Part shown: piece after piece, positions 45,265 through 53,474 of the stretch
Layout of the letters: every line of letters starts with the position of its first letter
How positions within the stretch are numbered: position 1 is the stretch's first letter
DNA from: an uncultured Lachnospiraceae bacterium
Lineage (GTDB): Bacteria; Bacillota; Clostridia; Lachnospirales; Lachnospiraceae
Assembly (NCBI GenBank): GCA_946405625.1
Contig: CAMJHQ010000022.1
Span: 1-53,474, forward strand
Direction of reading: 5' to 3'
DNA: 53,474 nucleotides
Position numbers and translations under genes: made by a program
The notes under the pieces: model-generated
The model's database searches: none
Seen by the model: only the letters and a program-made list of their open reading frames with translations
What the model was told of the DNA's origin: nothing

Positions 45265-47499
45265 ATGAATCTTGATAATATGAATCCGCCTCAGAGGCAG
45301 GCGGTTATTACAACAGAAGGTCCTGTTCTTCTTCTTGCAGGCGCAGGAAGCGGAAAGACCAGAGTAATTACACACAGAATTGCATATCTTATCGAGGAAA
45401 AAGGGGTGGAACCTTATAATATCCTCGCTATTACATTTACAAACAAAGCCGCAAATGAGATGAGAGAAAGAGTTGATAAACTTGTCGGAAGCGGCGCTGA
45501 AAGTATATGGGTAAGTACATTTCACTCTATGTGCGTTAGAATTCTTCGCAGATTTTATGATAAGATCGGCGGAAAGAATAATTTTACGATATATGATTCG
45601 ACAGATCAGAAGTCTCTTATGAAGGAAACTCTTAAGGCTCTTGATCTTGATAACAAGATTTACCCGGAGAAGATGATGCTGGCTGCAGTTTCAAAAGCTA
45701 AGGAAGAGTTTCTGTCACCCGAGGATCTTGAAAGAATGGCGGGAACAAATCTTAGGGATATGAATAAGGCGAGAGCCTATGCAGAGTATCAGAGAAGACT
45801 CAGTCAGAATAATGCACTTGATTTTGATGATCTGATCTTTACAACAATCAGACTTTTTATGGAATGTCCCGAGGTTCTTGAAATCTATCAGAACAGGTTT
45901 AAATATATAATGGTCGATGAGTATCAGGATACTAATCATACTCAGTTTCTGCTGGTTAAAATGCTGGCTGACGGCTACAGAAATCTCTGTGTTGTCGGAG
46001 ATGACGATCAGTCTATCTATAAATTCAGAGGGGCTAACATATATAATATCCTGAATTTTGAAGACGAATATGACGATGCAACGGTTATCAGACTTGAGCA
46101 GAATTACAGATCGACAAAGAATATACTTGCTGCCGCAAATACTGTAATAGCAAACAATGAAGGCAGAAAATCTAAGACTCTCTGGACGGATAAGGATGAA
46201 GGAGAACTGATATCCTATACAGCTTATGAATCCGAACATGAAGAGGCACTCGGAGTTGTTAATATTATTCAGTCGATATATAAGAACGGCGGAGCTTTCT
46301 CGGATATAGCCGTTCTTTACAGGACCAATAATCAGTCCCGAGTTATCGAGGAAAAACTGATCTATGCTAACATTCCTTATAGGATTTACGGTTCTACGGG
46401 CTTTTATAATCGTAAAGAGGTTATGGATATAGTTGGCTATCTTAAATGTATCGAAAATACCGATGACAACATTTCTATCAGAAGAATAATTAATGTTCCT
46501 CGAAGAGGAATCGGAGATACAACAGTAAACAAGATATCGGATCTTGCTGATGAAGCTGGTATAAGTATATATGATATCTGTCTGGATGATTATATGGTAT
46601 CGGTAGCCGGACGCGCCGCTGAAAAGCTGAAATCCTTTATAGGGATGATGGAAGGCTTCAGAAGAAAAGCAGCAGAGGGGGATCTTCTTGGACTGTATGA
46701 CAGTATACTGGATGAAACAGGTTATAAAAATGAACTCGTTGCTGAAGGGACTGAAGAAGCAAAGGGAAGACTTGAAAACCTTAAGGAATTAAAGAGTAAG
46801 ATTGCCGATTATTGTGAGAGGGAAGAGGCTCCGACACTTGGAGGACTTCTGGAAGAAATAGCTCTTGTAGCTGATGTTGATGACAGTACCGACAATTATG
46901 GTACGGTAACGCTTATGACTCTGCATAGTGCTAAAGGTCTTGAATTTCCTTATGTTTTTATAGTCGGAATGGAGGAAAGGCTTTTTCCGAGCGGTCTTTC
47001 AATTGATTCGGATGACCCTGATGCAGTTGAAGAAGAGAGACGTTTGTGTTATGTTGGTATAACGAGAGCTATGGAAAAGCTCTATCTCAGCAGTGCCAAC
47101 AGCAGAATGATCAACGGAAACAGAATGTATGGATCTGTATCGAGATTTATAAATGAGATTCCGGATGAGCTTCTTAAGAGAAGCGGATTCGGAAACAGGA
47201 TCAGGACAAATGATGCACCGGTGAGACGCCCTGAGCCGTTTAAGGCTTTTGCACCCGTAAGGTCCTATGGTTCCGGTTCAATGGGAAGTGGGCTCAGCGG
47301 GATATCAAAGGGCATTCCGGCAGCTTCCCCGGACAGCTTTGCTTATGAAGTCGGAGATACTGTAAGGCATATAAAGTTCGGTAAGGGCGTTGTGAAAAGC
47401 AAAGTTAAGACGGGAAGTGATTATGAAGTAGTGATCGACTTCGAGAAAACAGGCGAGAAGAAAATGTTTGCTTCTCTTGCAAAGCTTAAGAAGGTCTGA
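45265..47499 (+). CDS. pcrA: UvrD/PcrA-type superfamily 1 DNA helicase
   Basis: This is an ATP-dependent 3'-5' helicase of repair and rolling-circle replication. The 744 residues carry motif I AGAGSGKT (about 27-34), Ia AITFTNKAANEM, motif II VDEYQD, motif III VGDDDQSIYKFRGA, motif IV RTNNQSR, motif V TLMTLHSAKGLEFPYVF and motif VI VGITRAMEKLYL. The C-terminal part has the PcrA-type FKAF...GDTVRHIKFGKGVV Tudor-like end, which binds RNA polymerase in PcrA. The ribosome site AGAAGGA is about 11 bases before ATG, rather far. A 62-base gap leads to the DUF4230 gene. Confidence 0.94.
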   Translation: MNLDNMNPPQRQAVITTEGPVLLLAGAGSGKTRVITHRIAYLIEEKGVEPYNILAITFTNKAANEMRERVDKLVGSGAESIWVSTFHSMCVRILRRFYDKIGGKNNFTIYDSTDQKSLMKETLKALDLDNKIYPEKMMLAAVSKAKEEFLSPEDLERMAGTNLRDMNKARAYAEYQRRLSQNNALDFDDLIFTTIRLFMECPEVLEIYQNRFKYIMVDEYQDTNHTQFLLVKMLADGYRNLCVVGDDDQSIYKFRGANIYNILNFEDEYDDATVIRLEQNYRSTKNILAAANTVIANNEGRKSKTLWTDKDEGELISYTAYESEHEEALGVVNIIQSIYKNGGAFSDIAVLYRTNNQSRVIEEKLIYANIPYRIYGSTGFYNRKEVMDIVGYLKCIENTDDNISIRRIINVPRRGIGDTTVNKISDLADEAGISIYDICLDDYMVSVAGRAAEKLKSFIGMMEGFRRKAAEGDLLGLYDSILDETGYKNELVAEGTEEAKGRLENLKELKSKIADYCEREEAPTLGGLLEEIALVADVDDSTDNYGTVTLMTLHSAKGLEFPYVFIVGMEERLFPSGLSIDSDDPDAVEEERRLCYVGITRAMEKLYLSSANSRMINGNRMYGSVSRFINEIPDELLKRSGFGNRIRTNDAPVRRPEPFKAFAPVRSYGSGSMGSGLSGISKGIPAASPDSFAYEVGDTVRHIKFGKGVVKSKVKTGSDYEVVIDFEKTGEKKMFASLAKLKKV

Positions 47500-47561
47500 T
47501 TTACGAATATAGTGAGTTGAAGGTTATTTTTGAAGGTTTATAGTTTTAACAGGAGGATGAA

Positions 47562-48212
47562 ATGGCTCTGAAATATCATGACGTAGATGATGAGGAGAGA
47601 GATGTGCCGAGAAAGAAGAGAGACTCAGACTCAGGACTTAATAAGTTTAAGAATTATCTGCTTATATTGTTCTTTACATTAAGCCTTTTTATGGTAGGCT
47701 TTCTGTCATTTAATCTTGCTAAAAAAATGTATACCAAGCCCGAGCCGGTAATCGATTCGCAGTACATTTCTTCAAAGCTTGATGAGGCAAGTGATCTTAC
47801 AACAGCAGTGCTGACATATAATGGTCTTATAACTTATTCCGACGGAAGTATTCCTTTTATCACCAAGAAATCTTTCTCAATGATCTATTCGGCTGAGATA
47901 AGAGCGGGCATTGATATGTCCAAGGTTGATATAACAGTTACTGAAGATAAGGTTATAGTCCGACTTCCGGAGGTTGAAGTTCAGAGTGTGAATGTAGATC
48001 CGGACTCAATTCAGTTTTATGATGAAAAGTATGCACTGTTTAACTGGTCGGATAAGGACGATGTTGTAACTGCCATATCTTCGGCAGAAGCAGATGTTAC
48101 GGAAAATGCTGATATAAACGGACTTAAGGAAAAATCCAGAGCTCAGGCAGAGGAAATTATTAAAGGTTTATTAATCGATTCAATTGGCGAAAGAACGCTT
48201 GAGATTAAATAA
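47562..48212 (+). CDS. DUF4230 membrane-anchored protein
   Basis: The 216 residues start with a charged cytoplasmic segment, then one membrane helix at about 29-51 and an extracytoplasmic domain. The pattern TVLTYNGLITYSD..., SAEIRAGIDMSKVDITVTEDKVIVRLPEVEV and the FYDEKYALFNWSD segment match DUF4230 as I recall it. The function of that family is unknown. AGGAGG precedes ATG. It is probably co-transcribed with pcrA. A promoter for the next small gene overlaps its last codons. Confidence 0.82.
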   Translation: MALKYHDVDDEERDVPRKKRDSDSGLNKFKNYLLILFFTLSLFMVGFLSFNLAKKMYTKPEPVIDSQYISSKLDEASDLTTAVLTYNGLITYSDGSIPFITKKSFSMIYSAEIRAGIDMSKVDITVTEDKVIVRLPEVEVQSVNVDPDSIQFYDEKYALFNWSDKDDVVTAISSAEADVTENADINGLKEKSRAQAEEIIKGLLIDSIGERTLEIK

Positions 48213-48227
48213 TTCTTGTGATATACT
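48199..48227 (+). promoter_or_regulatory. Promoter of the small acidic membrane-protein gene
   Basis: TTGAGA (48199-48204, inside the end of the DUF4230 gene), a 17-base spacer and TATACT (48222-48227), with an extended TG at 48219-48220. Confidence 0.7.
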
Positions 48228-48263
48228 ACATCTATCAATAGACTAACAAAGGGGGTTCAGAAC

Positions 48264-48506
48264 ATGAACAAGGAAGTAAAAGACTCAGCAGTAGAAGATG
48301 CAAAGAATGCGATTATTTCAGTTGCTATCATCGTTGGTATAATTACAATCATTACAGGAATTGCAATTGCAGTTTATAAGTATCTTACTCCTGATTATCT
48401 TGATGATTTTGATGAGTTTGATGATGATTTTGATGATGACTTCTTTGAAGATGACGCTGATATCGAAGAGGATGTAAAGCCTGATACAGATATTGCTGAG
48501 GCTTAA
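48264..48506 (+). CDS. Small single-pass membrane protein with Asp-rich tail
   Basis: The 80 residues have a short N-terminus, one membrane helix at about 16-38 (AIISVAIIVGIITIITGIA) and a strongly acidic C-terminus made almost only of Asp, Glu and Phe (about 43-80). AAAGGGGG precedes ATG. It has its own promoter and terminator, so it is expressed alone. I know of no function. The tail could bind cations or basic partners; its side of the membrane is not certain from sequence. Confidence 0.75.
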   Translation: MNKEVKDSAVEDAKNAIISVAIIVGIITIITGIAIAVYKYLTPDYLDDFDEFDDDFDDDFFEDDADIEEDVKPDTDIAEA

Positions 48507-48547
48507 GTTACTGTTCTACTAATCGTATAATCTTAAATGATTTAATG

Positions 48548-48578
48548 ACGGCACATTGATTACAATGTGCCGTTTTTA
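48548..48578 (+). terminator. Terminator after the small acidic membrane-protein gene
   Basis: An 11-bp stem (48548-48558 with 48563-48573) with an ATTA loop and T from 48573 to 48577. It is 41 bases past the stop codon. The rest of the gap to 48677 is AT-rich, with no clear promoter. Confidence 0.85.
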
Positions 48579-48677
48579 ATATTATATTCATAAATTTGTA
48601 CTTTTTATTTTAATATATATGAATTACAATAAAAATGTGTTTTTATGACATTCAATGACTGAAAGAGAGGCGAAGAT

Positions 48678-49373
48678 ATGTTTAATATTCTGATTTGTGA
48701 TGACGACAGAGAAATCGTTGATGCAATTGCTATATATCTTGAAACAGAGGGTTATAAGGTACTTAAAGCATATAACGGACTTGAGGCACTTTCTGTAATG
48801 GAATCGGAAGAGGTCCATCTTCTTATAATGGATATTATGATGCCTGAAATGGATGGTATCAATGCGACACTTAAAGTCAGAGAGAAGAGTTCGATACCCG
48901 TAATCCTTCTGTCGGCCAAATCAGAAGATGCAGATAAGATTCTCGGACTTAATATCGGCGCTGATGATTATATTACTAAGCCTTTTTCACCGCTTGAACT
49001 TCTTGCACGTGTAAAGTCTCAGCTGAGACGTTATACACAGCTTGGATCTATGACCGATGAAGATGAGGATGATATCATTTCCAGCGGCGGCCTTATTATA
49101 AATGACAGTTCAAAGCAGGTAACAGTTGACGGAAATGAGGTAAAGCTTACTCCGATCGAATATGATATTCTTAAATTCCTTACTGTCAATAAGGGAAGAG
49201 TTTTTTCAACTACAAAGATCTATGAATCTGTATGGAATGAAGATGCAATAGGAACGGATAATATCATTGCGGTTCATATCAGACATATCAGAGAGAAGAT
49301 TGAGATCAATCCAAAGGAACCGAGATATCTTAAGGTTGTCTGGGGACAGGGATATAAGATTGAGAAAAGGTGA
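48678..49373 (+). CDS. OmpR-family response regulator, second system
   Basis: The 231 residues have a receiver with the acidic trio DDD at 8-10, phosphoacceptor Asp52 in LIMDIMMP and Lys in YITKPFSPLELLARV. A short linker leads to a winged helix with LTPIEYDILKFLTVNKGRVFSTTKIYESVWNED and the closing VWGQGYKIEK. This end is the classic OmpR/PhoB/VanR pattern. GAGAGGCG precedes ATG. It overlaps its kinase gene at GTGA, so the two are tightly coupled. Confidence 0.94.
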   Translation: MFNILICDDDREIVDAIAIYLETEGYKVLKAYNGLEALSVMESEEVHLLIMDIMMPEMDGINATLKVREKSSIPVILLSAKSEDADKILGLNIGADDYITKPFSPLELLARVKSQLRRYTQLGSMTDEDEDDIISSGGLIINDSSKQVTVDGNEVKLTPIEYDILKFLTVNKGRVFSTTKIYESVWNEDAIGTDNIIAVHIRHIREKIEINPKEPRYLKVVWGQGYKIEKR

Positions 49374-52252
49374 GAGAGTTGAAGGGTAGCTTTATTTACA
49401 GCAAAAAACTCAAAGCGGTTGTTTATATACTCGGATTTGCGGTTTTTGTAGGAATGGTAATTTCTGTAATATCTGCCTACGGACGATTTCATTTTTTTGG
49501 TAAAGATATTGACAGATCCAAACCTTTTCAGGAAATAGCCTATACAGAAAATATTGTTAATTCATGTGGAGAGAATTTTGTCGATTATATTGAAATGTAC
49601 GGCAGACTCAAAAATATGGATTATACGAATATGTCAATGAGTTTAAGGTATTATCCTGATCTTGAAGAAAAGCATGTTTATACGGCACTTGATCTCGAAA
49701 AAGATGAGAAGAAGTCTTTTATAGACATAGCTGAGTCTATTTTTATTGATTATAATTATGTTGATGGAAATAATGTCTATCATGATGTATTCAGTGAGCA
49801 TCCTTATACCTTCTATGATTTTATGGGTATAAACAAAAACTTTATTCGTATTTCGGGTATAGATTATGTGGATCTCATTTTGAATTATGCCGATAAGGTC
49901 GATAACATTGAGTCAGCTATCGGCAATTTCAGAGCCGGAATATATACAAATGATTATATAGCTTATTATAATGACAATGGAGAGTTGATCGGTATCAGTG
50001 CAAACAGCCAGTCTGATATCACACTCAACTATTCAAATTATAATGACGACGATACAAGCGTCAATTATGTGGTTGTAAGTGACAGCAGTCCTAATTCCGG
50101 AATAGCTCTTTACTCGCAAGATGAAGGGCTTTTTTTCAATGGATCGGTCGGAATATTAGATATTAATACTTTGATGGAGACACCATACTTATATATTCCC
50201 GCAAACAGTATAGATGGTGAGGATATAAACAGATCGATCATATCCGCACCATATTTTGATTATATTGTTGCACCATTTCTGTCATCACAGCCTTTTGAAA
50301 ACCTTTCAATGTTTGAAAACTATGTATATGATTCATCGGAGCTGACCGGTATCAATTATGGTTTTATAGACAGGGAAACCGGAAGGATCGTTTCGAGCGG
50401 CGAAATGTACAATTCTTTTGAAGATCTCAGACACAGCATTATCAACGAATCTGATATTGTTGTAGAATACAGTGCATCCAGAAACAGAGTTAATTCGTTT
50501 TATTATGATAAGAAGGGCGAATTTGTAAAATATAATTATTGCAAAGACACATTGATGAAGAAAATTGATAAGATGCCTGAGAAGGTGGATTTCATTTTCG
50601 GAATAGATCTGAATGACGAAAAAAATGAATTTGTTATACCGTCGGCTGTATATACATATTGTCGTATATTCACTCAGCCGGTACCGGTATTTGTTATATT
50701 GGCTTTCTTCTTCATTCTGTCGGTTATTTTCCTGTCTATGACGACCGGAATTGTGATAGATGAAAACGGAGAAAAGAGTATTAAACTCGGATTTCCTGAT
50801 AAGATACCTGCGGAAATCTATCTTGTTGTATTTTTTGCACTTCTATTAATTGCTTACAGATTTTTAAGAAGAGGTTTTAGACCATATGGCTTCCTGGTTC
50901 CGCCGTCAGGTACTATCGATTATGATAGTCCGGCTACGGTTGTTGCTATACTGCTTATAATCTTGCTGATCTATGTTTTTATGTCATATGTTTTCCTGTC
51001 ATTTATAAGACGGATCAGGAAGGGTGTATTCTTTAAGGAACTTATAGTATTTAAGGTCTATGATCTGCTATATAAGGGTTATAAGAATGTTACAAAGAAT
51101 TTCAGCGCTAAAATGCTTTTCTTTGTAAAACTCTTTATATTCAGTTCGACGAACATTTTCCTTCTGTATCTTTTCTTTAAGCATATAAAATATGAGGATT
51201 TGGGCATAATTGATTATTCCATTATGATTGGAATTGTAATTCTTGATTTTATTGGTATATATAAACTTGTAAAATATACTAATCAGATCGAGAAGCTTAT
51301 TGATGTCTGCAAGGATATAGAGAATGGAAAATTCCTTGCGAAGGTAAATACAGATGACCTTTCGGGAAGCTGCAGAAAGCTCGGAGAAAGCCTGAATCAT
51401 CTCGGTGAAGGTCTTAACAAGGCTGTAGAGGCGTCCACAAAGGATGAGAGGCTGAAGGCAGAGCTTATTACAAATGTTAGTCATGATATCAAGACTCCTC
51501 TTACCTCAATCATAAATTATGTTGATCTGATGAAAAGAGAGGATGTTAAGAATCCGAAGCTGGCCGAATATATAAATATTCTCGAAGTGAAGTCTCAGAG
51601 ACTGAAACAGCTTACGCTGGATCTTATTGAGGCTTCCAAGGTAAGTACCGGAAATATTGAGTTCGAATATATAAATCTCGATTTTACAGAGCTTATTCAG
51701 CAGGCTGTTGCGGAATTCGAAGACAAGTTTACCGAGAATTCTCTGGAGATAGTTCTTACAGTTCCTGATGAACCGGCATTTATTCACGTGGATGGAGCCA
51801 GAACATTCAGAGTTATCGAGAATCTGTTTACAAATGCCAGCAAATATGCAATACAAGGCTCCAGAGTATATATGAAGCTTTTTGTAGAAGAGGATAATGC
51901 GATATTTTCAATTAAAAATGTGAGCCGTGATATGCTGAACATTTCTGCTGAAGAGCTTACAGAAAGATTTGTACGTGGTGACAAGTCCAGATTTACAGAA
52001 GGATCGGGACTTGGTCTTTCGATTGCAAGAAATCTTACAGAGCTTCAAGGGGGAGAGTTTAATCTTTCTATAGACGGAGATCTGTTTAAGGTTGATATTT
52101 CATTCCCGATTGTTCCGCCTGAACTGATGATGGAAGAAGAAGCCGAGGAGGATATTGAATCAGATGATGGGACAGAAGCAGAGACTGAAGTGCTCACTGA
52201 TGAAGAACAGATAAAAAACAGTTCAGATACAGCTTCAAAAGACGTTGTCTAA
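49370..52252 (+). CDS. Large multi-pass sensor histidine kinase
   Basis: The 960-residue kinase pairs with the regulator it overlaps. GTG 49370 overlaps the regulator stop; TTG 49379 is nine bases further and better spaced from AAAAGG, so it may be the true start. It has one membrane helix at about 14-34, an extracytoplasmic domain of about 400 residues without a family I recognise, then a bundle of five membrane helices (about 438-460, 481-498, 523-548, 580-603, 613-635). A HAMP-like linker follows, then the HisKA domain with His705 in NVSHDIKTPLTS, and an ATPase domain with N box (VIENLFTNASKYA) and G2 box GSGLGLSIARNL. An acidic tail follows the ATPase. The size suggests a complex envelope signal. 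Confidence 0.9.
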   Translation: MRELKGSFIYSKKLKAVVYILGFAVFVGMVISVISAYGRFHFFGKDIDRSKPFQEIAYTENIVNSCGENFVDYIEMYGRLKNMDYTNMSMSLRYYPDLEEKHVYTALDLEKDEKKSFIDIAESIFIDYNYVDGNNVYHDVFSEHPYTFYDFMGINKNFIRISGIDYVDLILNYADKVDNIESAIGNFRAGIYTNDYIAYYNDNGELIGISANSQSDITLNYSNYNDDDTSVNYVVVSDSSPNSGIALYSQDEGLFFNGSVGILDINTLMETPYLYIPANSIDGEDINRSIISAPYFDYIVAPFLSSQPFENLSMFENYVYDSSELTGINYGFIDRETGRIVSSGEMYNSFEDLRHSIINESDIVVEYSASRNRVNSFYYDKKGEFVKYNYCKDTLMKKIDKMPEKVDFIFGIDLNDEKNEFVIPSAVYTYCRIFTQPVPVFVILAFFFILSVIFLSMTTGIVIDENGEKSIKLGFPDKIPAEIYLVVFFALLLIAYRFLRRGFRPYGFLVPPSGTIDYDSPATVVAILLIILLIYVFMSYVFLSFIRRIRKGVFFKELIVFKVYDLLYKGYKNVTKNFSAKMLFFVKLFIFSSTNIFLLYLFFKHIKYEDLGIIDYSIMIGIVILDFIGIYKLVKYTNQIEKLIDVCKDIENGKFLAKVNTDDLSGSCRKLGESLNHLGEGLNKAVEASTKDERLKAELITNVSHDIKTPLTSIINYVDLMKREDVKNPKLAEYINILEVKSQRLKQLTLDLIEASKVSTGNIEFEYINLDFTELIQQAVAEFEDKFTENSLEIVLTVPDEPAFIHVDGARTFRVIENLFTNASKYAIQGSRVYMKLFVEEDNAIFSIKNVSRDMLNISAEELTERFVRGDKSRFTEGSGLGLSIARNLTELQGGEFNLSIDGDLFKVDISFPIVPPELMMEEEAEEDIESDDGTEAETEVLTDEEQIKNSSDTASKDVV

Positions 52253-52273
52253 ATAAATCAATTATTATATAAT
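52245..52273 (+). promoter_or_regulatory. Promoter of the DHH phosphoesterase gene
   Basis: TTGTCT (52245-52250, overlapping the kinase stop), a 17-base spacer and TATAAT (52268-52273). The leader to ATG 52405 is about 125 bases, long for this window. I see no known riboswitch in it. Confidence 0.65.
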
Positions 52274-52404
52274 TAAGCTATCTTGGGGTATATAAATATA
52301 TCATAGGTGAATAGTCTATGGTAATTAGTGACTGTAGGGCATTATCCGATAGGGGTCTCTGACTTTAGGATATGATGTCTGAAGTGATTATGGGAGGGGT
52401 AGCG

Positions 52405-53337
52405 ATGAAGAAAAGACTTGTAACCAGAAGCGATTTCGATGGCCTTGTTTGCGCAATGCTGCTTAAGGAACTTGGGCTTATAGGCGATATAAAGTTTGTT
52501 CATCCGAAGGATGTTCAGGACGGCAAGGTTGATCTTGATGAAAACGATATCACGACAAACCTTCCTTTTGATAAAAGAGTAGGACTTGCTTTCGATCATC
52601 ATGAGAGTGAGCTGATCAGAAACAAAGAAGAAGAATATAGAGGCAAGTATATTATCGACGGACATGCGAAGTCTGCAGCCAGAGTTGTATATGATTATTA
52701 TGGCGGTGCAGAGAAGTTTAAACGAGTATCCGAGGAAATAATGCTCGCTGTTGATAAAGGTGACAGTGCTGATTTCACAAAGGAAGAAATCCTTAATCCT
52801 ACAGGCTGGGTTCTTATGAACTTCCTTATGGATGCACGTACAGGACTTGGCAGATTTCATGATTTCAGAATATCCAATTATGACCTGATGATGGAACTGA
52901 TCGATTATTGTGTGGATCATAGTATTGATCAGGTTCTTGAGCTCCCTGACGTTAAGGAAAGGGTAGATATGTATTTCGAGCAGCAGGAGCTTTTTAAGGA
53001 ACAGCTGCAGAGAATTACAAAGATAGATGATAAGGTTGCAGTGATCGATCTCAGAAATGAAGAAACCATTTATACCGGTAACAGATTTATGGTATACGCT
53101 ATGTGGCCTGAGATTGAGCTTTCTGTTCATGTTGCATGGGGATTTAAGAAGCAGAATACTGCTGTAATGATAGGTAAATCCATAATAAACAGAAGTTCCG
53201 ATTTTAACATAGGAGAGCTTTGTCTATCTTATGGCGGCGGTGGTCATGCTAATGCCGGAACGTGTCAGCTTGACAACGATATAATCGATTCTGAACTTCC
53301 GATTATCATAGATAAATTGAACGGAAGAAGAAGTTAA
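52405..53337 (+). CDS. DHH/DHHA1-type phosphoesterase family protein
   Basis: ATG 52405, with GGAGGGG five bases ahead, gives 310 residues; an in-frame ATG at 52372 has no such site. The N-terminus has SDFDG (metal ligands Asp10 and Asp12), then DHH at 64-66 (FDHHESE), a helical middle, and a DHHA1-like end with GGGGHANAGTCQL. The family includes oligoribonucleases (NrnA), c-di-AMP hydrolases (GdpP/PDE2) and exopolyphosphatases. No PAS, GGDEF or membrane part is present, so GdpP is excluded. The exact substrate cannot be told from sequence. It has its own promoter. The tRNA-Val gene follows. Confidence 0.82.
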   Translation: MKKRLVTRSDFDGLVCAMLLKELGLIGDIKFVHPKDVQDGKVDLDENDITTNLPFDKRVGLAFDHHESELIRNKEEEYRGKYIIDGHAKSAARVVYDYYGGAEKFKRVSEEIMLAVDKGDSADFTKEEILNPTGWVLMNFLMDARTGLGRFHDFRISNYDLMMELIDYCVDHSIDQVLELPDVKERVDMYFEQQELFKEQLQRITKIDDKVAVIDLRNEETIYTGNRFMVYAMWPEIELSVHVAWGFKKQNTAVMIGKSIINRSSDFNIGELCLSYGGGGHANAGTCQLDNDIIDSELPIIIDKLNGRRS

Positions 53338-53356
53338 AATAATTCTAAATTTGTCC

Positions 53357-53385
53357 TTGACAATTGGATGTCATATGGATATAAT
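53357..53385 (+). promoter_or_regulatory. Perfect consensus promoter of the tRNA gene(s)
   Basis: TTGACA (53357-53362), a 17-base spacer and TATAAT (53380-53385), both hexamers exact. TGACA-N6-TGTCA (53358-53373) forms an inverted repeat over the -35. It lies about 36 bases before the tRNA. Confidence 0.88.
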
Positions 53386-53421
53386 AACATTCGTGCTGTT
53401 GAGAGAGTGGCACGACCTAAT

Positions 53422-53474
53422 GGGGTCTTAGCTCAGCTGGGAGAGCATCTGCCTTACAAGCAGAGGGTCACAGG
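53422..53474 (+). tRNA. tRNA-Val (UAC), 3' part cut off by window end
   Basis: Acceptor GGGGTCT, then TA, D arm GCTC/GAGC with an AGCTGGGA loop, anticodon stem TCTGC/GCAGA and loop CTTACAA, which gives anticodon UAC for valine. The variable region GGGTC and the start of the T stem are visible before the window ends. More tRNA genes may follow. Confidence 0.92.

Overview
The window looks like a chromosome segment of an AT-rich Firmicute of the family Lachnospiraceae, probably close to Butyrivibrio or Pseudobutyrivibrio. This is inferred from the butyrate gene order thl-crt-hbd-bcd-etfB-etfA, low-GC codon use, strong AGGAGG ribosome sites, a DUF4364 winged-helix protein, PyrK/PyrDB-type pyrimidine genes and LuxS. 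Nearly everything is chromosomal housekeeping. I see no prophage, insertion sequence, CRISPR array or plasmid gene.

Layout. 1-5.9 kb: a cut-off acidic repeat protein, a 1126-residue coiled-coil protein with a degenerate AAA-like C-terminus, and an MreB-like actin homologue; this may be a morphogenesis locus. 6.0-14.6 kb: the acetyl-CoA to butyryl-CoA operon, followed without a visible terminator by a membrane-anchored clostripain-type (C11) protein. 14.7-20.8 kb, minus strand: a two-component pair, a RelQ-type alarmone synthetase with a GC-rich leader, and carB. 21.0-24.1 kb: mtnN and luxS (SAH to SRH to homocysteine plus the AI-2 precursor) flanking two paralogous membrane proteins of unknown function. 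24.1-28.0 kb: tig-clpP-clpX-engB, overlapping tail to tail with a DUF4364 gene. 28.6-36.6 kb: rho with a repeat-bearing insertion, then two tandem class A penicillin-binding proteins whose tails differ. 36.8-44.3 kb: a LytTR protein with a pseudo-receiver, pyrF, an intergenic array of about 20-bp repeats, pyrK-pyrD, a small membrane protein, an M29-like aminopeptidase and a pyrimidine-nucleoside phosphorylase. 44.4-53.5 kb: pspA, pcrA, a DUF4230 protein, a small acidic membrane protein, a second two-component system with a 960-residue kinase, a DHH phosphoesterase, and the start of tRNA-Val(UAC) behind a perfect consensus promoter.

How the genes fit together. The butyrate genes encode thiolase, 3-hydroxybutyryl-CoA dehydrogenase, crotonase and the Bcd-EtfAB complex; the final step (but or buk/ptb) is not in the window. 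carB, pyrF, pyrK and pyrD give part of de novo pyrimidine synthesis, and pdp a salvage step. Envelope functions recur (MreB, two PBPs, PspA, two sensor kinases).

The most unusual signals are the pyrF-pyrK repeat array whose unit resembles the 3' end of pyrF, the two paralogous membrane proteins inside the mtnN-luxS interval, the tandem PBPs with different low-complexity tails, the apparently ATP-binding-dead AAA-like domain, the LytTR pseudo-receiver, and the overlapping divergent promoters between DUF4364 and rho. All calls were made by eye; no database or structure search was run.
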